Virus record (IMG/VR): IMGVR_UViG_3300017783_004154
Location: 1 to 26,701 of that record
Origin: a virus
Strand: one strand, 5' to 3'
DNA: 26,701 nucleotides
The translations under genes and the position numbers were made by a program. Of the stretch, positions 1 to 6,190 are shown one piece after another. Every line of letters starts with the position of its first letter. Within the stretch, counting starts at the first letter, position 1. The notes beneath the pieces were generated by a model, which was not told the origin of the DNA, did no database searches, and saw only the letters and a program-made list of their open reading frames with translations.

Positions 1-156
1 GCAACACACGGTTGTGTTGAAAACAGAGGTGTAAAAGCACACAGTAGTCTTACACAAACAACTGTACTCAAAGGTGCATTTAAAGATGACCCTGGTACTA
101 AGAAAGAGTTTATGGATAATATTAAACTCCAACAATCATATGCTTGTGATAGATAG
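1..156 (+). CDS. folE: GTP cyclohydrolase I, C-terminal end (partial at window edge)
   Basis: Only the last 51 codons are inside the window, read in frame 1 and ending at TAG 154-156. The visible part contains THGCVENRGV, matching the conserved C-terminal GTP cyclohydrolase I block (xHxCxxxRGV) that supplies a zinc-binding cysteine, followed by a typical LKGAFKDDP segment and a short helix. The family converts GTP to dihydroneopterin triphosphate, the first step of folate and of 7-deazaguanine (preQ0) synthesis. The next gene starts 9 nt downstream and is queE, so the preQ0 route is the likely role here rather than folate. The N-terminal part, including the other zinc ligands, is outside the window and was not seen. 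Confidence 0.85.
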   Translation, partial: ATHGCVENRGVKAHSSLTQTTVLKGAFKDDPGTKKEFMDNIKLQQSYACDR

Positions 157-165
157 GAATAGATT

Positions 166-1059
166 ATGAAACTTAGATATTCAGAAGCATTTTATAGTGT
201 ACAAGGCGAAGGCAAGTTTGTAGGAGTACCCAGTGTATTCCTACGCACCTTCGGTTGTAACTTTCGTTGCATGAACTTTGGTTTAGATAATGAGCCAATG
301 CGTGACGAAAAACAAAAACAAGGTATTATACACAATCAAGAAGTTGCAGACTTAATTGCAAAAGATGTGCATAAAACTACAAAAGAGTTTAATGATTTGC
401 CTATTATACATACAGGCTGTGATACATACGCAAGTATCTATCCAGAATTTAAACACTTTAACAAACAAGCAGAAGTAGAAGAAGTCGTAGAACATCTGCT
501 TTCACTTACTCCAGAAGGTAAGTGGACAATGGACAATGGACAGGATATCCATTTAATTATGACGGGCGGTGAGCCGTTGTTAGCGTGGCAACGACTCTAT
601 GTAGAACTGTTCGAACATCCACGTATGAGAGACCTAAAAAATGTTACATTTGAAACAAACACTACACAACATTTACACAATGACTTCTACAACTATCTCC
701 ACAATCAAGACAGATTTGAAGTCACTTGGAGTTGTTCCCCAAAACTTAGTGTCAGTGGAGAACCTTGGGAAACTGCTATTAAACCTAACGTTGCTCATGA
801 GTATAGCTGTGTTGACGGTAGTGACATGTATCTTAAGTTTGTTGTGGCTACTAACGAAGACTTTGACGAAGTTACGAGAGCTGTTAACGAATACCGTGAT
901 GCAGGCGTCGAGTGTCCAGTATATCTTATGCCGCTTGGAGGACGTTCAGAAGAATATAGTCTCAACGTTAAAGACGTGGCGGAGGCCTGCATGGAAAGAG
1001 GATGGAGATTCACTCCAAGACTCCACATCAGCTTATTCGGAAATGCCTGGGGAACTTGA
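166..1059 (+). CDS. queE: 7-carboxy-7-deazaguanine synthase, divergent phage type
   Basis: This 297-residue protein begins with the QueE signature EAFYSVQGEGKFVGVPSVFL (residues 7-26) and has TGGEP (about residues 133-137), the SAM-binding strand of radical SAM enzymes. QueE rearranges 6-carboxytetrahydropterin to the 7-deazaguanine ring on the way to preQ0. The usual CxxxCxxC cluster motif is altered: C31 and C35 are present but the third position is F38. A conserved-looking TGCDTYAS segment adds C85, which may be the third cluster ligand in this subclass. AGGA at 155-158 lies 7 nt before the ATG. It follows folE by 9 nt, and the same operon probably carries the rest of the pathway upstream. 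Assignment is strong; cluster geometry is inference. Confidence 0.9.
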   Translation: MKLRYSEAFYSVQGEGKFVGVPSVFLRTFGCNFRCMNFGLDNEPMRDEKQKQGIIHNQEVADLIAKDVHKTTKEFNDLPIIHTGCDTYASIYPEFKHFNKQAEVEEVVEHLLSLTPEGKWTMDNGQDIHLIMTGGEPLLAWQRLYVELFEHPRMRDLKNVTFETNTTQHLHNDFYNYLHNQDRFEVTWSCSPKLSVSGEPWETAIKPNVAHEYSCVDGSDMYLKFVVATNEDFDEVTRAVNEYRDAGVECPVYLMPLGGRSEEYSLNVKDVAEACMERGWRFTPRLHISLFGNAWGT

Positions 1060-1150
1060 TTTGTTAAGACAGCAAAAACTTGATAAAGCAATGAAGGCTC
1101 CGATTAAAAAGAACTTAGACGACGAACTAAGGGAGAAAGGACTAATATGA
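1043..1150 (+). CDS. Possible small protein overlapping the end of queE
   Basis: A 35-residue reading frame starts at ATG 1043 inside the last codons of queE and ends at TGA 1148-1150, sharing ATGA with the start of the next gene. The peptide is strongly charged and helical-looking (LDKAMKAPIKKNLDDELREK). The 88-nt stretch between queE and the next gene would otherwise be the longest noncoding gap in this part of the operon, and the ATGA coupling at its 3' end is typical of real genes here. No good ribosome binding site precedes the ATG, so expression would rely on coupling to queE. The frame stays open far upstream inside queE, but that part looks like a shadow. No function recognised. Confidence 0.45.
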   Translation: MPGELDLLRQQKLDKAMKAPIKKNLDDELREKGLI

Positions 1151-1530
1151 AAAAATGGTTAAAAGATATAACGGGTATTACTGCTGAGGAAGAAAAAGTA
1201 CAAGCAGAAAAAGATGCTATAGAAAAGCAAAGAGATCCTAAATCATATCACACACGTAAAAAAGAACCGTGGGTAAATGTACTCGACATGAAAGTAAACG
1301 AAGATAACATTCGAAATGGTTTCTTTGAGCTTGATTGGAACAAATACTTTATTCAGCAACTGATCACAGAAGGTTATGGTGTTGACAACGATCCTGAAGA
1401 AGAGATTGTAGATCGTTGGTTTCGAGATATTGTATACAATATGTTAGCCGAAGAAGGTATGGACACTGATCGTGGTGCAGGATACATTAATGTTAACAAG
1501 ATTGATAAAGATAAAAGCGAAGTATCATGA
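1147..1530 (+). CDS. Unknown phage protein, 127 aa
   Basis: A soluble, highly charged protein of 127 residues with no signal peptide or membrane segment. The N-terminal third is rich in Glu and Lys and predicted helical (about residues 12-30). The middle has several aromatic residues (PWVNVLDMKV, GFFELDWNKYF), and an acidic helix follows (NDPEEEIVDRWFRDIVYNML). AAAGGA precedes the ATG at a short distance. The start overlaps the preceding small frame (ATGA) and the end overlaps the glycosylase-like gene by 4 nt (ATGA), so the three are translationally coupled. It resembles unnamed conserved proteins of T4-like marine phages in style, but no family is recognised. Confidence 0.8.
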   Translation: MKKWLKDITGITAEEEKVQAEKDAIEKQRDPKSYHTRKKEPWVNVLDMKVNEDNIRNGFFELDWNKYFIQQLITEGYGVDNDPEEEIVDRWFRDIVYNMLAEEGMDTDRGAGYINVNKIDKDKSEVS

Positions 1531-1919
1531 GAGATGACTTAATGGTTCAACAGCAAGTGTCTACTGTATGGCAACATATGGTAGGTGTCATTTGTTTAAA
1601 CCAAACTAACCGTAAACAAGTTAAAAGAGTGTTGCCGTTGTTGTTTGGCATTTGTCCTACTCCGGTGCATTTACTTAACACATCATCTGACACAATTAAG
1701 ATGCTTATAAAACCATTAGGCATGGTAAATGTACGTGAAAAAAGATTACGTCAAATGAGCGAAGATTATCTTACTTGGGACGGAGACGATGCCACAGAAT
1801 TATATGGTATTGGCAAATACGGAAGTGATAGTTACAGATTGTTTTACAAGAACGAAGTACCAGATAACGTAGGCGATCATGAACTTAAACGTTATATTGA
1901 AGAAGAATTTTGTGGTTGA
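1527..1919 (+). CDS. MBD4-like HhH DNA glycosylase (mismatch/base-excision type)
   Basis: The 130-residue protein resembles the catalytic domain of MBD4, a monofunctional thymine/uracil glycosylase of the HhH-GPD superfamily. Seen in order: a VGVICLNQT segment (residues 19-27; MBD4 has a similar FLNRT), LIKPLGM near 60-66 followed by a helix, the helix-hairpin-helix ELYGIGKYGSDSYRLF (91-106), and VGDHELKRY (115-123), where D117 matches the catalytic aspartate of MBD4. There is no HhH-Lys and no iron-sulfur Cys motif, so it should be a monofunctional glycosylase without lyase activity, unlike Nth or MutY. It lies between preQ0-pathway genes and a 5' nuclease, which fits a role in phage DNA maintenance. 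The assignment comes from motif recall, not from a search. Confidence 0.72.
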   Translation: MRDDLMVQQQVSTVWQHMVGVICLNQTNRKQVKRVLPLLFGICPTPVHLLNTSSDTIKMLIKPLGMVNVREKRLRQMSEDYLTWDGDDATELYGIGKYGSDSYRLFYKNEVPDNVGDHELKRYIEEEFCG

Positions 1920-1944
1920 CACAAGCCAGATCTGGTGCTACAAT
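1916..1944 (+). promoter_or_regulatory. Sigma70-like promoter with a palindrome in the spacer
   Basis: TTGACA (1916-1921), a 17-nt spacer and TACAAT (1939-1944) form a near-consensus sigma70 promoter 30 nt before the 5'-nuclease gene. The stop codon of the upstream glycosylase gene (TGA 1917-1919) lies inside the -35 box. The spacer carries the perfect 10-bp palindrome CCAGATCTGG (1926-1935), which could be an operator. The -35 context GGTTGAC is shared with the promoters at 6187 and 7406. Confidence 0.75.
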
Positions 1945-1973
1945 AATACTATAAATTATACAAAGGCAAACTA

Positions 1974-2960
1974 ATGGCAACTTATATACTTGTAGATACT
2001 GCTAACACTTTCTTCCGTGCAAGACATGTTGTACGTGGTGATTTAGATACTAAAGTAGGCATGGCCCTACATATTACACTTAGTGGCGTTAAGAAAGCAT
2101 GGCGTGACTTTAATGCAGATCATGTTGTGTTCTGCTTAGAAGGTCGTAGCTGGCGTAAAGACTTTTATGTGCCTTACAAGCGTAACAGACAAGAAACACG
2201 CGATGCAATGACTCCTACACAAGCAGATGAAGATAAAGTGTTTTGGGAGATATTCGATGAGTTCAAGTCTTTTGTTACAGACAAAACTAACTGTACAGTT
2301 ATGCAACATCCGCAATTAGAAGCAGATGATCTTATTGCTGGTTGGGTACAGTCACATCCTAACGATACACATATTATTATTAGTACTGATGGTGACTTTG
2401 CACAACTTGTAGCGCCGAATGTAAAGCAATACAATGGTATACAGAACGTTACTATTACACACGAAGGTTACTTTGACGACAAAGGCAATCCTGTTATAGA
2501 TAAGAAAACTAAAGAGGCAAAGCCTGCGCCCGATCCTGCATTTATGCTATTTGAAAAGTGTATGCGAGGCGACACAAGTGATAACGTGTTTAGTGCATAT
2601 CCAGGTGTACGTAAAAAAGGTACTAAGAACAAAGTAGGTCTTATCGAAGCATTTGCTGACAAAGATACAAAAGGCTACAATTGGAACAACATGATGCTAC
2701 AGCGTTGGGTAGATCATGAAGGTGTAGAGCATCGTGTATTAGATGACTATCAACGCAATGTTATATTGTGCGACTTGACAGCACAACCTGATAACATTAG
2801 AAATATTATTAATGACGTAATTAAAGATGCTATGACGCCTAAAGACGTCAGTCAAGTAGGCATGCGTCTTATGAAGTTCTGTGCTAAATGGGATATGCAA
2901 CGTATTGCAGATCAAGCGGCACAGTTTTCAGAACCATTACAAGCGAGGTACCCACAATGA
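1974..2960 (+). CDS. 5'-3' exonuclease / flap endonuclease (T4 RNase H-like)
   Basis: A 328-residue FEN/PIN-like nuclease that removes RNA primers and 5' flaps during phage replication. The acidic metal-binding residues are in the expected order: D8 in ILVDTAN, E116-D118-D119 in LEADDLIAGW, D139-D141 in STDGDFAQL, and D200-D203 in RGDTSDNV. The helix-3-turn-helix region starts at YPGVRKKG (209-216), although it lacks the usual clean GxGxK. Basic residues of the helical arch (YKRNRQETR, 68-76) are present. Length is close to that of T4 RNase H (about 305 aa). It has its own sigma70-like promoter just upstream, and its stop overlaps the next start (ATGA at 2957). Confidence 0.9.
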   Translation: MATYILVDTANTFFRARHVVRGDLDTKVGMALHITLSGVKKAWRDFNADHVVFCLEGRSWRKDFYVPYKRNRQETRDAMTPTQADEDKVFWEIFDEFKSFVTDKTNCTVMQHPQLEADDLIAGWVQSHPNDTHIIISTDGDFAQLVAPNVKQYNGIQNVTITHEGYFDDKGNPVIDKKTKEAKPAPDPAFMLFEKCMRGDTSDNVFSAYPGVRKKGTKNKVGLIEAFADKDTKGYNWNNMMLQRWVDHEGVEHRVLDDYQRNVILCDLTAQPDNIRNIINDVIKDAMTPKDVSQVGMRLMKFCAKWDMQRIADQAAQFSEPLQARYPQ

Positions 2961-3433
2961 CATTAAAAGCGAAACCAGTATTGAAAGATAAATTCTGGAT
3001 TGTAGAGAACGACGGTGAAAAAATTGGCACTATGTCATGGAATGATGATCGTTACATGTTCTCAAGTGCAGTAGAAACATGTTTCTTTGACAACCAAAAA
3101 GAAATGAAAAAGAAGTTTGGTGTCGATCTTGTTTGGAGTGATCTTAAGATTGATGAAAACAAAGAAGATATTAAGTTTGAAGTACATGGCTTTCCTACAA
3201 GTGTACGACCGTTTAATGAAATGTATGATGTAAAAAATAAGTTACCGTTGTTTACAAAAAGTGAAAAAAGCAAAAGTCTGTATGCCGCAGGTTACTACAT
3301 TATTAGATTTGAAAAAGGTTGGGTTAAAAGTTTTTGTCCAAAGCTAATTACTATTGAACGCTACGAATCAAAAGGACCGTTCAAAAAAGAAATTACAATG
3401 AGACAGGAGTTATCAAAAGCAAATGCAAAATGA
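2957..3433 (+). CDS. Unknown phage protein, 158 aa
   Basis: The likely start is ATG 2957, which overlaps the nuclease stop (ATGA); a longer frame reaches back to 2888 inside the nuclease but has no reason to be used. The protein is mostly beta-like and aromatic: FWIVENDGEKIGTMSW at the N-terminus, then GFPTSVRPFNEMYDV and a C-terminal YYIIRFEKGWVKSFCPKL. No membrane segment, signal peptide or catalytic motif was seen. The look of the sequence fits a conserved protein of marine T4-like phages, but I cannot name a function. Its 3' end overlaps the next gene by 11 nt, implying coupled translation. Confidence 0.8.
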   Translation: MTLKAKPVLKDKFWIVENDGEKIGTMSWNDDRYMFSSAVETCFFDNQKEMKKKFGVDLVWSDLKIDENKEDIKFEVHGFPTSVRPFNEMYDVKNKLPLFTKSEKSKSLYAAGYYIIRFEKGWVKSFCPKLITIERYESKGPFKKEITMRQELSKANAK

Positions 3434-3662
3434 ACCTATAAACACTAATCCTATCCAAATGTTCATTCAACAGGTTAAAAACGCAGAGCAATCACAATCA
3501 CGTGAAGTAAAGTTAGATATAGCAAATGCTAAACGTCTTGCTTTTACTTTAGGTGAAGTTATGGCAAGACTACACGGTGATCTTGAGAAGTTTGTTAAAG
3601 AGAACGCAAATGGTAACAACGATGTTATTGAAGTTAACATTGGCGAAAAAAGCGATTGGTAG
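3423..3662 (+). CDS. Unknown small phage protein, 79 aa
   Basis: A short helical protein: after a Gln/Asn-rich start (MQNEPINTNPIQMFIQQV), residues 15-62 form a likely amphipathic or coiled helix (EVKLDIANAKRLAFTLGEVM). It has an acidic tail and no Cys or membrane segment. The start lies 11 nt before the end of the preceding gene, so translation is probably coupled. A gap of about 50 nt containing a GATAAATA box and a hairpin separates it from the next gene. Function unknown. Confidence 0.75.
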   Translation: MQNEPINTNPIQMFIQQVKNAEQSQSREVKLDIANAKRLAFTLGEVMARLHGDLEKFVKENANGNNDVIEVNIGEKSDW

Positions 3663-3679
3663 TAAACTGCGTATAAAAA

Positions 3680-3716
3680 GATAAATATATACGTACATAA
3701 TGGAGTACGTATATAT
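3680..3716 (+). promoter_or_regulatory. Late-promoter-like box merged with a hairpin over a start region
   Basis: GATAAATA (3680-3687) resembles the T4-type late promoter TATAAATA. It overlaps a perfect 12-bp inverted repeat: arms 3685-3696 and 3705-3716, loop ATAATGGA (3697-3704). The ribosome binding site GGAG (3702-3705) lies in the loop and arm edge, and the probable start ATG 3715 begins in the 3' arm. If transcription starts upstream of the arm, the mRNA hairpin could restrict initiation. If it starts within the arm, the hairpin would be absent. Confidence 0.55.
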
Positions 3717-3999
3717 GAGTAGACCAAAACCAAATGTTCTTTTAGAACATATAAACACAAAAACTTATAGAGCAGAACAGGTCTTAGAAGCTGAAGCTAT
3801 CTGGGCAGTGTTCTATAAGAATCAAGCATTTAATCTAAAAAGTTTTAATGCACTTACGAATTATCCGGGTCCAAAATATAAGAAAACAAGTTTTTCAAAT
3901 CCCGGACATGCACATAATCTTGCAAAAAAAATGAACGATGTGTTCAACTCTGAAGACTTTTCTGTCGTAAAACTTACTACAGGAAAGCCAGTAGAGTAA
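3715..3999 (+). CDS. Unknown phage protein, 94 aa
   Basis: I prefer ATG 3715 (MSRPKPNVLLEHI) over the in-frame ATG 3700, because GGAG lies 9 nt before 3715 and 3700 would sit in the hairpin loop without a ribosome binding site. The protein has KTYRAEQVLEAEAIWAVFY, then a basic stretch with YPGPKYKKTSFSNPGHAHNL and a mixed C-terminal end. This pattern is familiar from unnamed proteins of marine T4-like phages, but no function is known to me. No membrane segment. The stop codon shares one base with the next start (TAATG at 3997-4001). Confidence 0.78.
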   Translation: MSRPKPNVLLEHINTKTYRAEQVLEAEAIWAVFYKNQAFNLKSFNALTNYPGPKYKKTSFSNPGHAHNLAKKMNDVFNSEDFSVVKLTTGKPVE

Positions 4000-4628
4000 T
4001 GAAGCCTCACCAAATTGAATGGCGAGATGCAATATTAGGACGTAAGTCAATAAACTTAGATATAAGCAATCTCTGCACACTTGAATGTCCAAGATGTGAT
4101 CGTCAAAAGAAAGGTAGACCTGTGCCTGGTCATAATATGACTGTGGAAGAATTTACTAAAATTGCTGATTACTTTGATAAAATATTATTTTGTGGACAAA
4201 TATCAGATCCGATATTTAATCCTAATCTATTAGACTTTATACAAATTGCTAAAGAAAAGGGCAAGCAACTTAATATTCATACAGCCGCATCACAAAGACC
4301 TACAAATTGGTGGAGTAATGCATTTGATACAATAGATAAAGACAAAAGTAAATGGATATTTGCTTTAGACGGATTACCAAAAGATAGCCACAAGTATAGA
4401 ATAAATCAAGACGGTGAACATGTTTGGGAAATGATGAAACTTGCAGTAAGCAAAGGAGTAAACGTAGGTTGGCAATACATTGTGTTTAAATACAATGAAG
4501 ACGATATTGAGACATGTAAACAAATGGCTATAGACAATGGCATACAATTTAACTTAATGCACAGTTCAAGATGGCGTGGACGAGACGATCCTTACAAGCC
4601 TTCTAAAAATTATAGGATTGATAGATGA
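3999..4628 (+). CDS. Radical SAM enzyme core (SPASM part encoded separately)
   Basis: A 209-residue radical SAM core. The 4Fe-4S/SAM motif is CTLECPRC (C26, C30, C33), preceded by the typical LDISNLC strand. ILFCGQISDPIFNP (about 62-75) takes the place of the usual GGEP strand, with GQ-S-D instead, as in SPASM-type enzymes. The core ends abruptly at YRIDR with no C-terminal auxiliary domain. The next gene starts in the ATGA overlap and supplies a Cys-rich SPASM-like domain, so the two probably act as one enzyme. The family modifies peptides, proteins or small molecules by radical chemistry; the substrate cannot be told from sequence. Confidence 0.88.
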   Translation: MKPHQIEWRDAILGRKSINLDISNLCTLECPRCDRQKKGRPVPGHNMTVEEFTKIADYFDKILFCGQISDPIFNPNLLDFIQIAKEKGKQLNIHTAASQRPTNWWSNAFDTIDKDKSKWIFALDGLPKDSHKYRINQDGEHVWEMMKLAVSKGVNVGWQYIVFKYNEDDIETCKQMAIDNGIQFNLMHSSRWRGRDDPYKPSKNYRIDR

Positions 4629-4933
4629 AGAAAAAATTAAAACCAAAGTGCCATCCTGATTACGAAAACGGACAAAGCCAGTTTGGTTATAGTGCTCAAG
4701 GTTATCTTTTGCCATGCTGTTGGTGTGACCAAGGTGCGCCTGAATTTGAAAAGTTAAAAACTGAAGATTTAGCAGTAGCAAATAACGATAGTATACAAGA
4801 TATAATTACAAGCGATGCATGGGTAGAGTTTGGTAATAGTTTAGTAGCAAGTAATGGTGAAAACGCACCTGCAATGTGTTGGAAATACTGTGCCAGCGAT
4901 AAAGATGTAATAAAAAAAGTTACAATAACATGA
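4625..4933 (+). CDS. SPASM-like auxiliary Fe-S domain protein, partner of the preceding radical SAM core
   Basis: A 102-residue protein with cysteines at 9, 31, 32, 34, 85 and 89. The block GYLLPCCWCDQG (26-37) and the C-terminal MCWKYC (84-89) match the SPASM arrangement, in which a C-terminal domain of a radical SAM enzyme binds auxiliary 4Fe-4S clusters. Here it is a separate gene overlapping the radical SAM core by ATGA (4625-4628), in a different frame. Translational coupling would give equal amounts of the two halves. A sequencing frameshift in a single fused gene is the main alternative, but a well-placed ATG at the overlap favours a natural split. Confidence 0.78.
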   Translation: MKKKLKPKCHPDYENGQSQFGYSAQGYLLPCCWCDQGAPEFEKLKTEDLAVANNDSIQDIITSDAWVEFGNSLVASNGENAPAMCWKYCASDKDVIKKVTIT

Positions 4934-5310
4934 ATTGGAAAGAGACATATACTAAAATATTCTTAAAAGAGCTTGACATTGCTATATCAGAAGCAAATGT
5001 AAAGCAGTATATGCCTCTATGGTGGCAAAATACACGAAGCAAAGGCACAGGTGGCCTTAGGCTTACTGATGATGGCTTTGATATTCTTTCTAAGATAGGC
5101 TTAGAAACATATGATATACCTTATCCGAAAGAAATGCCTCTCACAACACAAGTTATAATATTTTTAGATCAATTTATAGACTGTCCGTACTATCTTACCA
5201 ATAGAAGTATAACTGTAACAAACCAAAAGAAAGCAGTCGAACTTACTCTTTTCTCAGGAGATTTACGTAAGTATGGTTTGACAAAGGCTATGAATAGAAA
5301 CAAGGAGTAA
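4930..5310 (+). CDS. Unknown phage protein, 126 aa
   Basis: The start overlaps the preceding stop (ATGA at 4930). The protein is soluble and helical at the N-terminus (YTKIFLKELDIAISEANVK), then has GGLRLTDDGFDILSKIGLE (41-59) and LTTQVIIFLDQFIDCPYYL (71-89), followed by a basic C-terminus. The LRLTDDGFDIL segment could be part of a winged-helix-like fold, but this is weak. No catalytic motif. An unknown conserved-style phage protein. The next gene starts 5 nt after the stop, with AAGGAG supplied by the last codons of this gene. Confidence 0.78.
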   Translation: MNWKETYTKIFLKELDIAISEANVKQYMPLWWQNTRSKGTGGLRLTDDGFDILSKIGLETYDIPYPKEMPLTTQVIIFLDQFIDCPYYLTNRSITVTNQKKAVELTLFSGDLRKYGLTKAMNRNKE

Positions 5311-5315
5311 CATAC

Positions 5316-5813
5316 ATGTGGTATAGAGGTAATGTAGATCCGTATTGGATTGATGACGATTACAAACAAGTACATTTTGTGCATAAACCAGCAAAGCATG
5401 AACTTGTGCAAGAATGGAAACGTATGGGATATGACTACAAGACCTACACCGGAGACATGTATAATGTTATAAACGATATTCCGCCTTGGATATCAAATGT
5501 ATCAAAACAAATAGGTTTAGAAAACTGCGGTTACACTATATATAAAATGCAAACAGGTATTGTTATGCCCTTACATGTAGATCACATGGATCGTTATTGT
5601 CAAGTATTTGATGTAGATAAAGATAAGGTATGGCGTTGTATTGTTGCATTAGAAAATTGGCGTAGTGGACATTACTTTGAAATAAGCGGTACTCCTATTT
5701 TAGATTACAAAGCAGGTGATTACATATGTTGGAGCAGTGATGAAGAACATATGGCGGCAAACATAGGCCCATACACCAGATATACCCTACAAATTACTGG
5801 TACAAAAAACTAA
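5316..5813 (+). CDS. 2OG-Fe(II) oxygenase-like double-stranded beta-helix protein
   Basis: A 165-residue protein with the facial triad of 2-oxoglutarate/Fe(II) oxygenases: H87-V-D89 in PLHVDHMDRY, H145 in DEEHMAANIG, and R155 in YTRYTLQI as a candidate 2OG-binding residue. A typical YKAGDYICWSSDEEH strand leads to the distal His. These enzymes hydroxylate or otherwise oxidise proteins, nucleic acids or small molecules. AAGGAG precedes the ATG. It lies next to a radical SAM pair, the same combination seen repeatedly in the minus-strand block of this window. The substrate is unknown. Confidence 0.78.
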   Translation: MWYRGNVDPYWIDDDYKQVHFVHKPAKHELVQEWKRMGYDYKTYTGDMYNVINDIPPWISNVSKQIGLENCGYTIYKMQTGIVMPLHVDHMDRYCQVFDVDKDKVWRCIVALENWRSGHYFEISGTPILDYKAGDYICWSSDEEHMAANIGPYTRYTLQITGTKN

Positions 5814-5822
5814 TTATATCGA

Positions 5823-5843
5823 AACCTATACTTTTTATAGGTT
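5823..5843 (+). terminator. Hairpin after the oxygenase-like gene, weak terminator
   Basis: AACCTATA (5823-5830) and TATAGGTT (5836-5843) form a perfect 8-bp stem with a CTTTT loop, 10 nt after the stop codon at 5813. The following sequence, GTATTCT, is only a poor U-tract, so termination would be partial. Confidence 0.45.
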
Positions 5844-5870
5844 GTATTCTCACGACTCTAATGCTATATT
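5842..5870 (+). promoter_or_regulatory. Possible sigma70-like promoter for two tiny membrane genes
   Basis: TTGTAT (5842-5847), 17 nt, then TATATT (5865-5870), 31 nt before ATG 5901. The -35 box is imperfect and starts on the last two bases of the hairpin's 3' arm. It follows a likely transcription boundary, which supports it. Confidence 0.4.
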
Positions 5871-5900
5871 ATATGTATAGCAACACAAAGGAGAAACGCT

Positions 5901-6056
5901 ATGACACAAGGAATGATTATTTACGCTATTATCTGTGTAATCTTAGGCATCACTTTTATGGCTGTCGGCAATCTAATACTTGGTACACTTGTTGCACTAT
6001 GTGGTCCACTTTGGTTAACCATACAAGTAAACGCAAATGATGAGGAGGATGAATAA
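5901..6056 (+). CDS. Small membrane protein, 51 aa
   Basis: ATG 5901 follows AAGGAG with good spacing and the frame ends at TAA 6054-6056. The 51 residues are almost entirely hydrophobic, with two possible membrane helices (about residues 4-22 and 24-42), and the C-terminus is acidic (NANDEEDE), probably cytoplasmic. The gene stop overlaps the next start (TAATG). No lysis-gene hallmark such as a polar-hydrophobic-basic holin layout is clear, so holin-like function is only one guess. Phages often carry such small membrane proteins of unknown role. Confidence 0.7.
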   Translation: MTQGMIIYAIICVILGITFMAVGNLILGTLVALCGPLWLTIQVNANDEEDE

Positions 6057-6190
6057 TGGAACTTTTAATCAACGTAGTGTTTGCTTTTTTCTTTGGCTTA
6101 GGTATTGCCGCAATGCTGTCAATGTTAAGTGGCGTATTATGGATGTTTTATGACATGTTTTTTGGTAAAAAAGATGAAAAAAGTGGTTGA
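6056..6190 (+). CDS. Small membrane protein, 44 aa
   Basis: ATG 6056 shares one base with the preceding stop, and GAGGA lies just upstream at 6042-6046. The 44 residues form one long hydrophobic segment (about 3-36, FFFGLGIAAMLSML followed by GVLWMFYDMFF) with a basic-acidic tail (GKKDEKSG). The stop codon TGA 6188-6190 lies inside the -35 box of the next promoter. With its neighbour it makes a two-gene unit of tiny membrane proteins. Function unknown; a role in superinfection or membrane remodelling would be a guess. Confidence 0.68.
   Translation: MELLINVVFAFFFGLGIAAMLSMLSGVLWMFYDMFFGKKDEKSG

Noticed and set aside
641-1150. Long plus-strand frame overlapping queE (169 aa)
   Set aside because: Most of it is out of frame inside queE and has a shadow-like Leu/Thr-rich composition. 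Only the last 35 codons after 1043 are plausible.
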